Shown here in pieces: positions 1 to 5,503 of a stretch of DNA of 10,195 bases (position 1 is the first letter of the stretch; the number at the start of each line of letters is the position of its first letter). The stretch is from DATAXV01 sp036272915 (GTDB taxonomy: Bacteria > Chloroflexota > Dormibacteria > Dormibacterales > Dormibacteraceae). The stretch is from the NCBI GenBank assembly GCA_036272915.1, contig DATAXV010000076.1, forward strand, positions 1-10,195, written 5' to 3'. The position numbers and the translations under genes are program-made. The notes under the pieces are model-generated. The model searched no databases. It saw nothing but the letters and a program-made list of their open reading frames with translations, and was not told the DNA's origin.

Positions 1-425
1 GCGGGAATGGGGACGCCGATCACCGACCTGCCGGCGAGCTGTGCCTGCGCCGCATAGCTGACCCAGCTGGGCCGGGGCAGGACGACGTCGCCGGGGAGCA
101 GGAAGAGGACGCCGAAGAGCAGCGCCTTGCTGCCCGGCGCCAGCAGCACCAGATCGGGGTCGGTGGGCAGCCGGCGGCGCTCCCAGTATCCGGCGGCGGC
201 GCTTCGAGCGGCCTCGGTCCCGGCCACGGGCGGGTACTCGTTCCTGGCGGCGGCGCCGATGAGGACCTCGGCCAGGGCCGGCAGCACGGGCACGCCGGCC
301 TCGCCGAAGGCGAGGTGGACGACGGGCTGACCGGCCGCGCGCCGGGCACGGATCCGCTCGTTGGCGGCGAGGGTGGGCGAGGCCGGGAGCGAGCGCCCCG
401 CCTCCGGGCTGGGAAGCATGGGCAC
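1..425 (-). CDS. PLP-dependent aminotransferase, class I/II (N-terminal part, runs off left edge)
   Basis: Reading the minus strand inward from 425 gives an open frame of about 140 codons with no stop before the window edge. It has the fold-type I aminotransferase landmarks: a VVHLAFGEAG stretch near residue 35, then NEYPPVAGTEAARSAAAGYW (the substrate-side Y-x-P-x-x-G-x-x-x-x-R segment), then LLAPGSKALLF (the pGsk-like PLP phosphate-binding turn) and LPGDVVLPRPSWVSY (GD-x-V-L-x-P-x-P-x-x-x-Y). The PLP lysine and the C-terminal half lie outside the window. The family transfers amino groups between amino acids and 2-oxo acids in the cytoplasm; the substrate cannot be told from this part. The start is GTG at 425, with GGGAG (436-432) 6 nt upstream. 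ATG at 419 is the alternative, but its spacing is 12 nt. A GATAAC hexamer at 454-449 could be a -10. It is transcribed in the same direction as the lipoprotein gene behind it, but a terminator separates them. Confidence 0.85.
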   Translation of the reverse strand, partial: MPMLPSPEAGRSLPASPTLAANERIRARRAAGQPVVHLAFGEAGVPVLPALAEVLIGAAARNEYPPVAGTEAARSAAAGYWERRRLPTDPDLVLLAPGSKALLFGVLFLLPGDVVLPRPSWVSYAAQAQLAGRSVIGVPIP

Positions 426-505
426 TATTGTCTCCCGGTCATCGCCCGGTTATCCAGCTCCCGAGATCCGGGTGCTCCCGCAGGCGCGTTCCGAGGAAAG
501 GAAGA

Positions 506-535
506 CCGGCCCGGCGGGCGGGGCCGCCGGGCCGG
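506..535 (-). terminator. Intrinsic terminator of the secreted-repeat lipoprotein gene
   Basis: A perfect 12-bp GC stem (506-517 pairing with 524-535) with a 6-nt loop begins 19 nt past the lipoprotein stop codon. In the minus-strand transcript it is followed by TCTTCCTTTCC, a pyrimidine- and U-rich tail, so it reads as a rho-independent terminator in that direction. It also insulates the aminotransferase gene downstream. Confidence 0.75.
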
Positions 536-554
536 CACGACAAGGGATGTGGTT

Positions 555-1076
555 CTACCCCCAGTTGTCTCCACCGGAGCCGGAGCCGCCGGAGGTCGTG
601 GACGTCGCCGCCTTGAGGTCCGGGGTGGCGACGAACCAGACGCCGCCGAGGCCCTGGCCGACCGTATCCGACGAGCTCTTGTCGCCGGCGTAGGTGTACA
701 GGGGCCAGCCGTTGTAGGTGACGACACCGGAGACTGCGCTGAAGGTGCCCGTCACACCGCTGCCGCCGGCCGCCTTGGACATGCCCTTGGGCAGATTCAG
801 GGGCGGCCAGGCTTGGGCGCAGCTGCCGGTGCACGTGACCGACTTGCCCTTGTCCGGGGTGTAGTAGTAGAGGGTCATGCCCTGGGAATTGGTGAGCACA
901 GACTCCTGCTTGCCGGAGACGGCCTTGCTGACCGCCTTGACCGTGTACGACGTCGACGTCGAAGCCGACCCCGTCGACCCGCTGTGTCCGCTCGGCGTCG
1001 AGCCACAGGCGGCGACGGCCAGCAACAGGCCCGTCACCAGGCCCAGGCCTCGTAGCCAGGACAGAACTCGCTTCAA
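555..1076 (-). CDS. Lipoprotein with two secreted repeats (COG4315 / PF03640 type)
   Basis: The 173-residue protein has a lipoprotein signal: basic start (MKR, R9), hydrophobic core, and lipobox LAVAAC with Cys24 as the predicted lipidated residue. A Ser/Thr/Gly-rich linker follows to about residue 45. Two copies of the secreted repeat follow, each with the Yx(F/W/Y)xxD signature: LYYYTPDKG near residue 71 and LYTYAGDKS near residue 127. Between them lie CTGSCAQAWPPL and VVTYNGWPLY, typical of the family. The C-terminus is Ser/Gly-rich. The family's biochemical role is unknown; it sits on the outer face of the membrane. The start is TTG at 1076, chosen because GGAGG (1088-1084) lies exactly 7 nt upstream and no ATG or GTG is available in frame nearby. 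The gene is divergent from an ECF sigma factor, and its upstream region carries the same bipartite motif as the sigma gene, which suggests it belongs to that regulon. Confidence 0.88.
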   Translation of the reverse strand: MKRVLSWLRGLGLVTGLLLAVAACGSTPSGHSGSTGSASTSTSYTVKAVSKAVSGKQESVLTNSQGMTLYYYTPDKGKSVTCTGSCAQAWPPLNLPKGMSKAAGGSGVTGTFSAVSGVVTYNGWPLYTYAGDKSSSDTVGQGLGGVWFVATPDLKAATSTTSGGSGSGGDNWG

Positions 1077-1108
1077 TGGTCGACCTCCGCATTCAGCACG
1101 TGACGTTT

Positions 1109-1137
1109 GACACTGAGGGATACCGGTGGGCGTTACG
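1109..1137 (-). promoter_or_regulatory. Candidate ECF-type promoter of the lipoprotein gene (CGTAAC-N17-AGTGTC)
   Basis: On the minus strand CGTAAC (1137-1132) is followed after exactly 17 nt by AGTGTC (1114-1109). Transcription would start near 1102, leaving a leader of about 25 nt that contains the GGAGG site at 1088-1084. The AAC core in the upstream element is typical of ECF sigma -35 boxes. The same pair at the same spacing points the other way toward the sigma gene. The spacing match is seen directly; the promoter role is inferred. Confidence 0.5.
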
Positions 1138-1168
1138 GCGCGCCGGCCGCGGAGGACTCGCGTAACGC
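1130..1168. repeat. Inverted repeat GCGTTACG...CGTAACGC between divergent genes
   Basis: Perfect 8-bp arms at 1130-1137 and 1161-1168 are separated by 23 nt of GC-rich sequence. Each arm is also the upstream element of one of the two divergent promoter candidates. The symmetry may therefore reflect two outward-facing promoters rather than an operator, though a dimeric regulator cannot be excluded. Confidence 0.6.
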
Positions 1169-1189
1169 GTGGGGATATATCGAAGTGAT
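1161..1189 (+). promoter_or_regulatory. Candidate ECF-type autoregulatory promoter of the sigma factor gene (CGTAAC-N17-AGTGAT)
   Basis: CGTAAC (1161-1166) is followed after exactly 17 nt by AGTGAT (1184-1189), matching the minus-strand pair at 1137-1109. The two spacers also share a G(A/G)TAT patch in the same place. A start near 1196 would give a leader of about 90 nt before the sigma factor ATG. Autoregulation is the usual arrangement for ECF sigma genes; here it is inferred from the motif alone. Confidence 0.5.
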
Positions 1190-1284
1190 GGACGGATCGT
1201 CAGGACCGCGGCCGGGATCGCCGGCCGCACCACTCGATCACGGCACCGGGGCGCGGACCCGGGCCTGGGGCTGATGCGCGGCCG

Positions 1285-1803
1285 ATGGCGGAGAATCGTC
1301 CTGCCGATGTCATCAGGCTCCCGGGACAGCCGACCTCCGTCGACATCGCCCTCGACGAGCTCGAGGTCGTGTACGCCTTCGTCTTCCGCCGGGTCGGCAA
1401 CCGCGCCGACGCCGAGGACGTGACCCAGCAGGTGGCGCTCAAGGCCGTGCCTCGCCTTCATGCGGATGCGTCCAGGGAGTCGATCCGCGCCTATCTCTTC
1501 GCCACCGCCAAAACCGAGCTGGCGGGCTTCTGGGCGGCGCGATTCGGCATGCCGGCGAGCGAGCTGAGAGACGATGTCACCCTCCACGAGCTTGACGAGG
1601 ACGATCGCAGGGCGCCTGTGGAGAAGGTCGAGCAGGTGCTCCGCGGTCTGCCCGAGCACTACGCGCGCCTCCTCGAGCTGCGCTTCCTGCGCGGCTACAC
1701 GACGAAGGAGGTGGCGCGGGAGCTGGGCACGACGGTGGGGGCGGTCAGGATCATGCAGCTGCGAGCGCTCCGCGCCGCGGCGAAGGTGATGGGTGGTGCC
1801 TGA
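1285..1803 (+). CDS. ECF (sigma-70 family) RNA polymerase sigma factor
   Basis: The 172-residue protein has the short two-domain ECF layout. Sigma region 2 spans about residues 24-90 and includes VFRRVGNRADAEDVTQQVAL, where DAEDVTQQV matches the core-binding and -10 recognition helices. Region 4 spans about 112-166: LPEHYARLLELRFL, then the helix-turn-helix TTKEVARELGTTVGAVRIMQ. No region 1.1 or 3 is present, and there is no C-terminal extension. Such factors direct RNA polymerase to a small regulon and are normally held by an anti-sigma protein encoded next to them. Here the next gene, overlapping by 11 nt, encodes a membrane Rieske protein instead of a recognisable zinc-binding anti-sigma. 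The ATG at 1285 has only a weak purine stretch upstream (GGGG at 1267-1270), so the start is less certain than the identity. Confidence 0.93.
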   Translation: MAENRPADVIRLPGQPTSVDIALDELEVVYAFVFRRVGNRADAEDVTQQVALKAVPRLHADASRESIRAYLFATAKTELAGFWAARFGMPASELRDDVTLHELDEDDRRAPVEKVEQVLRGLPEHYARLLELRFLRGYTTKEVARELGTTVGAVRIMQLRALRAAAKVMGGA

Positions 1804-2491
1804 TCAGGAGAGATGGGCCGCGCGGCGGATCGACGCGCTGGTCTCGCGCCTGCTCGGTGGAGGCAGGGTGGGAAGAAGGCCGGGAGGCGCGGAGGAGGCG
1901 CCCGAGATCCAGGCGGCGGCGCGGCTGGCCGGCTCCCGTGCCGGCTACCCGGCCATGTCCGCCGCATTCCGCGAGCAGCTGGCGGAACGGCTCCAGCCGG
2001 GCCGGAAGCGTCCAGCGCTCACCCGACGGTCGGCGCTGGTGGCCGGCTTCTCGGCGGCGGCCGGGGCCGCGATCGGCGTCGAGGCGCAGCGGATGATGGC
2101 GGCCGGCAGCCCTGCCGACGAAGAGCACCAGCACGTCGAGAACACGGGAAAGCGGGGCGAGATCGACCCCAAGGGCGAGTCGGCGGCCTGGATCGACACC
2201 GGCATCAAGGTCGACGAGCTGGTCGAGGACCACCCGGTCCGGGTGACGGCGGGGGCGGTCGGCGTGTTCGTCGTCAAGAGGGGCACCTCGGTGGTGGCGA
2301 TGTCGGCCTACTGCACCCACCAGCCCTGCGAGCTGGTCTGGCGCAGGCCGATGCTGAACTGCCCCTGCCACGACCAGAACTTCGACCTCGAGGGCAAGTC
2401 GGTCTCGCACAGCTACCCGCTGCCGTCGCTGCCGATGGCCAAGGTGAAGGTCGTCGACGGCCGGGTCCAGGTGCTGGGCACGGTAGCCTGA
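1793..2491 (+). CDS. Membrane-anchored Rieske 2Fe-2S protein, translationally coupled to the ECF sigma factor
   Basis: The 232-residue protein has three parts. Residues 1-75 are charged and helix-prone (ERWAARRIDALVSRLL, then AAFREQLAERL) and resemble no enzyme domain I know. Residues 77-97 form a twin-arginine-like anchor (TRRSALV, then an Ala/Gly-rich hydrophobic stretch). Residues about 130-232 are a Rieske domain with C174-T-H176 and C190-P-C-H193 as cluster ligands, C179 and C192 as the usual disulfide pair, and a proline loop YPLPSLP. Compared with the quinol-oxidising consensus CPCHGSHY, the second ligand loop reads CPCHDQNF, so the Ser and Tyr that hydrogen-bond to the cluster are Gln and Phe. 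The start is GTG at 1793, with AAGG (1783-1786) 6 nt upstream, overlapping the sigma gene by 11 nt. No cytochrome b or c gene is nearby, which argues against a bc1-type role. An anti-sigma or redox-sensor role is inferred. Confidence 0.88.
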   Translation: MVPDQERWAARRIDALVSRLLGGGRVGRRPGGAEEAPEIQAAARLAGSRAGYPAMSAAFREQLAERLQPGRKRPALTRRSALVAGFSAAAGAAIGVEAQRMMAAGSPADEEHQHVENTGKRGEIDPKGESAAWIDTGIKVDELVEDHPVRVTAGAVGVFVVKRGTSVVAMSAYCTHQPCELVWRRPMLNCPCHDQNFDLEGKSVSHSYPLPSLPMAKVKVVDGRVQVLGTVA

Positions 2492-2499
2492 CGATCCTG

Positions 2500-2515
2500 G
2501 CCGCCGGCCGGCGGC
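2500..2515. terminator. Palindrome between convergent genes, possible bidirectional terminator
   Basis: GCCGCCGGCCGGCGGC is a perfect 16-nt palindrome in the 34-nt gap between the ends of the Rieske gene and the ABC ATPase gene. It could fold in either transcript, but no U-run follows in either direction, so termination would be of the U-less type. Confidence 0.45.
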
Positions 2516-2525
2516 GCCTTGACCC

Positions 2526-3656
2526 TCAGGACGCGAAGACCACGCCCGAATGCGGGGCCAGGCGCACGGCCACCCGATCCCCACACTCCCAGCGGCGCTC
2601 GTCGTGAACGCCGATCAGCTGCTGCCCGCCGTCGACCAACAGGGCGTGGTCATATCCCCTTCCCCGGTAGGCGGTATCCAGGACGACCGCACCCAGGTGA
2701 CCCTGGGGATCCGAGGGCGGGAGCAGCGTGACGCCGGCGGGGCGCACGAAGAGCGTGGCCTCGCGGACCGAGACCTCGCCCTTGGGAACGGTGGCGATGA
2801 TGTCCTCCAATCCGGCGCGGCCGGGTGCCGCGGGCCGAACCGCGAGCGACGAGCCGCCATCCCACCGCGGCCGCATCTCGCCGGCGACCACAACCGGCAG
2901 CTCGCCGGCGAGACCGGTGAAACGCGCGACGAAGGGGGAGGCCGGCCGCCGGTAGACGTCCTCGGGCGGCCCGGACTGGACGAGGTGGCCATCGTGGAGG
3001 ACGCCGATGACGTCGGCGAGCGCGAACGCCTCCGACTGGTCATGAGTGATGTAGATCGAGGTGGCCCCGCTCTCCCGGCAGAGCGTCGCGATCTCGATGC
3101 GCATCCGCTCGCGGAGATCGGCATCGAGGTTGGACAGCGGCTCGTCGAAGAGAAGAATTCCGGTGCCCGCGACCATGGCTCGCGCGAGCGCCACCCGCTG
3201 TTGCTCTCCACCCGACATCTCGTTCGGATATCGATCGGCCAGATGGCCGAGCCCGACACGCTCGAGCATCCGCCGGGCCTGCCGGCTCGCTTCGGATCTG
3301 GGGAGCCGGCGGCGACGAAGGGCGACGGCGACGTTGCGGACGGCGCTCAGATGCGGCCAGAGGGCGTAGTCCTGGAAGACCATCGACAGGTCGCGCTGCT
3401 CCGGCGGGAGGTGGACCGGCCCCTCGGCGACCAGCCGGCTGCCGAGGGAGACGCGTCCCGAGTTGAGGCGTTCGATCCCCGCCAGGCAGCGCAGCAGGGT
3501 CGTCTTGCCCGATCCCGACGGCCCCAGCAGCACGCAGAAGCTTCCCGCGGGAACGGCGAGGTCGATGGCGTCGAGCGCGACCTTGGCCCCGAAGCGCTTG
3601 GACGCACCGACCACCTCCACCGACGCCGCCGCCGTCGCGACCTGCTCACCGGGCAT
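2526..3656 (-). CDS. ABC transporter ATP-binding protein (ferric/phosphonate/polyamine importer type)
   Basis: The 376-residue ATPase powers the importer encoded by the two upstream genes. All nucleotide-binding motifs are intact: Walker A GPSGSGKT (45-52), Q-loop Gln95 in MVFQDYALWPHLS, signature MSGGEQQR (147-154, with E in place of the more common Q), Walker B ILLFDEP (167-173), D-loop SNLD (175-178) and H-loop His205 in YITHDQSEA. The C-terminal third (about 250-376) is the TOBE-like regulatory region usual in the FbpC/PotA/CysA group, and the overall length fits that group. ATG at 3656 has GGAGG (3669-3665) 8 nt upstream and overlaps the permease stop by 11 nt, so translational coupling is likely. 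The frame stays open further upstream, but that stretch is the antisense-phase shadow of the permease. It is the last gene of the operon. Confidence 0.95.
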   Translation of the reverse strand: MPGEQVATAAASVEVVGASKRFGAKVALDAIDLAVPAGSFCVLLGPSGSGKTTLLRCLAGIERLNSGRVSLGSRLVAEGPVHLPPEQRDLSMVFQDYALWPHLSAVRNVAVALRRRRLPRSEASRQARRMLERVGLGHLADRYPNEMSGGEQQRVALARAMVAGTGILLFDEPLSNLDADLRERMRIEIATLCRESGATSIYITHDQSEAFALADVIGVLHDGHLVQSGPPEDVYRRPASPFVARFTGLAGELPVVVAGEMRPRWDGGSSLAVRPAAPGRAGLEDIIATVPKGEVSVREATLFVRPAGVTLLPPSDPQGHLGAVVLDTAYRGRGYDHALLVDGGQQLIGVHDERRWECGDRVAVRLAPHSGVVFAS

Positions 3657-5472
3657 TGATGAAGCCTCCGATGCGCCGCCACCCGGCCGGCGCCAGCAGT
3701 CTGAACAGACCGAGGCCACCGAGGATGACCCCGAACATCTCCGCCATGGCGACCACCGACATCGCCGTCGCCTCCCCGTAGTGGGCGGAGGTGCCGACGA
3801 AGTTGTTGATGGCGACCGTGGCGGGGGTGTCGGACGGTGGGTAGAGCAGCTGCGAGACGGGGAGCTCCAGAAGCGTCTTGGCGAAGGTGAGCAGCCAGGC
3901 CCAGAGCAGCAGTCTGGCAAGGATCGGGAGCATCGATCGCACCCATGCCGAGACCGTGCCGGCCCCGTGCACCCTGGCCGCCTCCAGCAGCGACTCCTGC
4001 AGCTGGGAGACCGGTCCCACCATGAGCCTGGCCTGCGGCGGCAGGCTGGTGGCAAGGTAGCCCATGGCGAGCAGCGGGGTCGTGCCGTAGAGAGCCAGTC
4101 CCAGAGAGGAGGCCAGCGGCAGGTTGTAGGCGAAGATGTAGCCGGCGCCGAGCACGATCCCGGGCAGGGCCACCGATCCGATGAGGAGGAGATCGATGAG
4201 CTTGCCGAGCGGCCCTCCCCCGCGCGCGGTCATCATCCGCGCCACCACCAGACCCAGCACGGCGACGGCGGTGGCGGTCACGGCGGCCAGTTCGGTGGAG
4301 TACTCGAGCGGGCCGGCCAGCCCGGCGGTGCCGTCGAGCACCAGCCCGTAGTTGGCCAGGGTGAAGGTGTGGGCGGAGAAGCTCACTCCGAAGTTGTTGA
4401 GCAGTGAGGCGAGGACGGCGCCGGTGATCGGCGCGCCCAGGGCGAGCAGGAACAGCCCGGCCGCGCCGGCGACCCCGAGGAACTGGCTCCGCGGGCCCAG
4501 CCGGCGCCGGACCGGCTGGCGGGTTCGCCCGGAGAGCACGGCGTACGACCGGCCCCGGAGGGCGGCGGCCTGGACCGCGATGGGCAGCGCCGCGGCGGCG
4601 ACCAGGACCCAGCTGATCGCAGACGCGACCCCGAAGTTGGCCGGATTCGAGTCGACCGCCTGGAAGAGGTTGTAGGTGGCCACCGGGAAGTTGGAGCTGG
4701 CAGCCAGGGTCGAGGCCACCCCGAAGTCGGAGATGGTCTCGGCGAAGCCGATCGCCAGCGCGGACATCAGGGCCGGCGTCAGTATCGGGACGACCATCAG
4801 CGCCGTGCGAATGGGCCCGCAACCGTGCACCCGGGCCGCCTCCTCGAACTCGGAGCCCAAGTTGGCGAGCGCCACCGACACCGCCACGTAGGCGAAGGGG
4901 ATGATCGTCATGGTGTCGACGAAGACGACCCCGCCGGGGCCGAAGAACACCCTGTACGCCAGCACGGAGGGGATCCCGAACTGATCCAGGACGCCGTGGG
5001 GCTGCAGGAGGTACTCCCAACCCTCGGCGACCAGGAACGACGGCATCAGGAGCAGCGCCCAGACCAGCAGCGGCCACAGCCGGCGACCGATCAGGTTCGT
5101 GCGCTGCACCCCCCAGGCCAGCGCCAGCGCGGCCGCGGTGGCGAGGACCGCGCACAGAGCGCTCAGCCACAGGGAGTTGAGCAGGCCGCGAGCGAAGAAT
5201 CCGGTGAAGGCGGCCCGGAAGTTGGACAGCGTGAACCAGTCCGCGCCCTGGGAGAAGAGTCGCGGCGACAGTGCGAGCACCAGGAAGAGGGCGACCGGCA
5301 CGATCAGCAGGAGCGCTAGGGCGACCCAGACGATCGTCGTGACGGTGACCTGGGGCGCTCGGAGGATCAGGCGCCGGTACCAGCCGAACCCGCTCCGCCC
5401 GGTGAGGGGCTCCGCTCCGCCCGGACTGATGCCGGCGGCTCCCCCCTCACAGGGAGCCGTCACCGTCTTCAC
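3646..5472 (-). CDS. ABC transporter permease with two fused inner-membrane domains
   Basis: The 608-residue membrane protein carries two permease domains in one chain, as in the FbpB/ThiP type, so one polypeptide forms the whole pore. The first hydrophobic helix is at about residues 47-69. Each half has an EAA loop, where the ATPase docks: EAARVHGCGPIRTALMVVPI near 211-230 and EAARVHGAGTVSAWVRSMLP near 497-516. Roughly twelve hydrophobic segments are visible. The start is uncertain: GTG at 5472 is the first plausible start after the binding-protein stop at 5504, and GTG at 5463 is the alternative. Neither has a good ribosome binding site. The frame is open to 5976, but that stretch lies inside the binding-protein gene and has the Ser/Arg/Pro-rich look of an out-of-frame reading. 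Two stem-loops flank the start and may tune its level relative to the binding protein. Confidence 0.93.
   Translation of the reverse strand: MKTVTAPCEGGAAGISPGGAEPLTGRSGFGWYRRLILRAPQVTVTTIVWVALALLLIVPVALFLVLALSPRLFSQGADWFTLSNFRAAFTGFFARGLLNSLWLSALCAVLATAAALALAWGVQRTNLIGRRLWPLLVWALLLMPSFLVAEGWEYLLQPHGVLDQFGIPSVLAYRVFFGPGGVVFVDTMTIIPFAYVAVSVALANLGSEFEEAARVHGCGPIRTALMVVPILTPALMSALAIGFAETISDFGVASTLAASSNFPVATYNLFQAVDSNPANFGVASAISWVLVAAAALPIAVQAAALRGRSYAVLSGRTRQPVRRRLGPRSQFLGVAGAAGLFLLALGAPITGAVLASLLNNFGVSFSAHTFTLANYGLVLDGTAGLAGPLEYSTELAAVTATAVAVLGLVVARMMTARGGGPLGKLIDLLLIGSVALPGIVLGAGYIFAYNLPLASSLGLALYGTTPLLAMGYLATSLPPQARLMVGPVSQLQESLLEAARVHGAGTVSAWVRSMLPILARLLLWAWLLTFAKTLLELPVSQLLYPPSDTPATVAINNFVGTSAHYGEATAMSVVAMAEMFGVILGGLGLFRLLAPAGWRRIGGFINAR
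5436..5459 (-). promoter_or_regulatory. Stem-loop within the first codons of the permease gene
   Basis: CGGCTCCC (5436-5443) pairs perfectly with GGGAGCCG (5452-5459) around an 8-nt loop. In the mRNA it begins about 12 nt downstream of the proposed permease start at 5472, where structure commonly lowers initiation or stabilises the upstream message. The fold is seen; the role is inferred. Confidence 0.4.
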
Positions 5473-5482
5473 GATGAACTCG

Positions 5483-5500
5483 GCGGGGCCGTGACCCCGC
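5483..5500 (-). promoter_or_regulatory. Intercistronic stem-loop between binding protein and permease
   Basis: A 6-bp GC stem (5483-5488 with 5495-5500) and 6-nt loop fill most of the gap between the binding-protein stop and the proposed permease start. Binding proteins are usually made in excess over permeases, and a hairpin here could protect the upstream message or partly terminate transcription. Confidence 0.4.
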
Positions 5501-5503
5501 TCC

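Noticed and set aside
439..1092. 217-codon minus-strand ORF overlapping the lipoprotein
   Set aside because: It has no signal peptide or family signature, while the frame starting with TTG at 1076 has a lipobox, two repeats and an ideal ribosome binding site.
1107..1112. Perfect TTGACA on the plus strand upstream of the sigma gene
   Set aside because: No acceptable -10 lies 16-19 nt downstream (GCGTTA, CGTTAC and GTTACG are all poor), and the site overlaps the downstream element of the minus-strand promoter candidate.
2550..3659. 369-codon ORF on the plus strand opposite the ABC ATPase
   Set aside because: It mirrors the ATPase gene codon for codon, shows no recognisable domain, and the minus strand has all the ATPase motifs.
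3657..4055. N-terminal extension of the ATPase frame up to 4055
   Set aside because: It is an out-of-frame reading of the permease C-terminus; ATG at 3656 has GGAGG 8 nt upstream and gives normal ATPase length.
3347..5170. 607-codon minus-strand ORF overlapping the permease in another frame
   Set aside because: It is rich in Arg, Gly, Pro and Ala with no membrane pattern; the alternative frame encodes a clear permease with two EAA loops.
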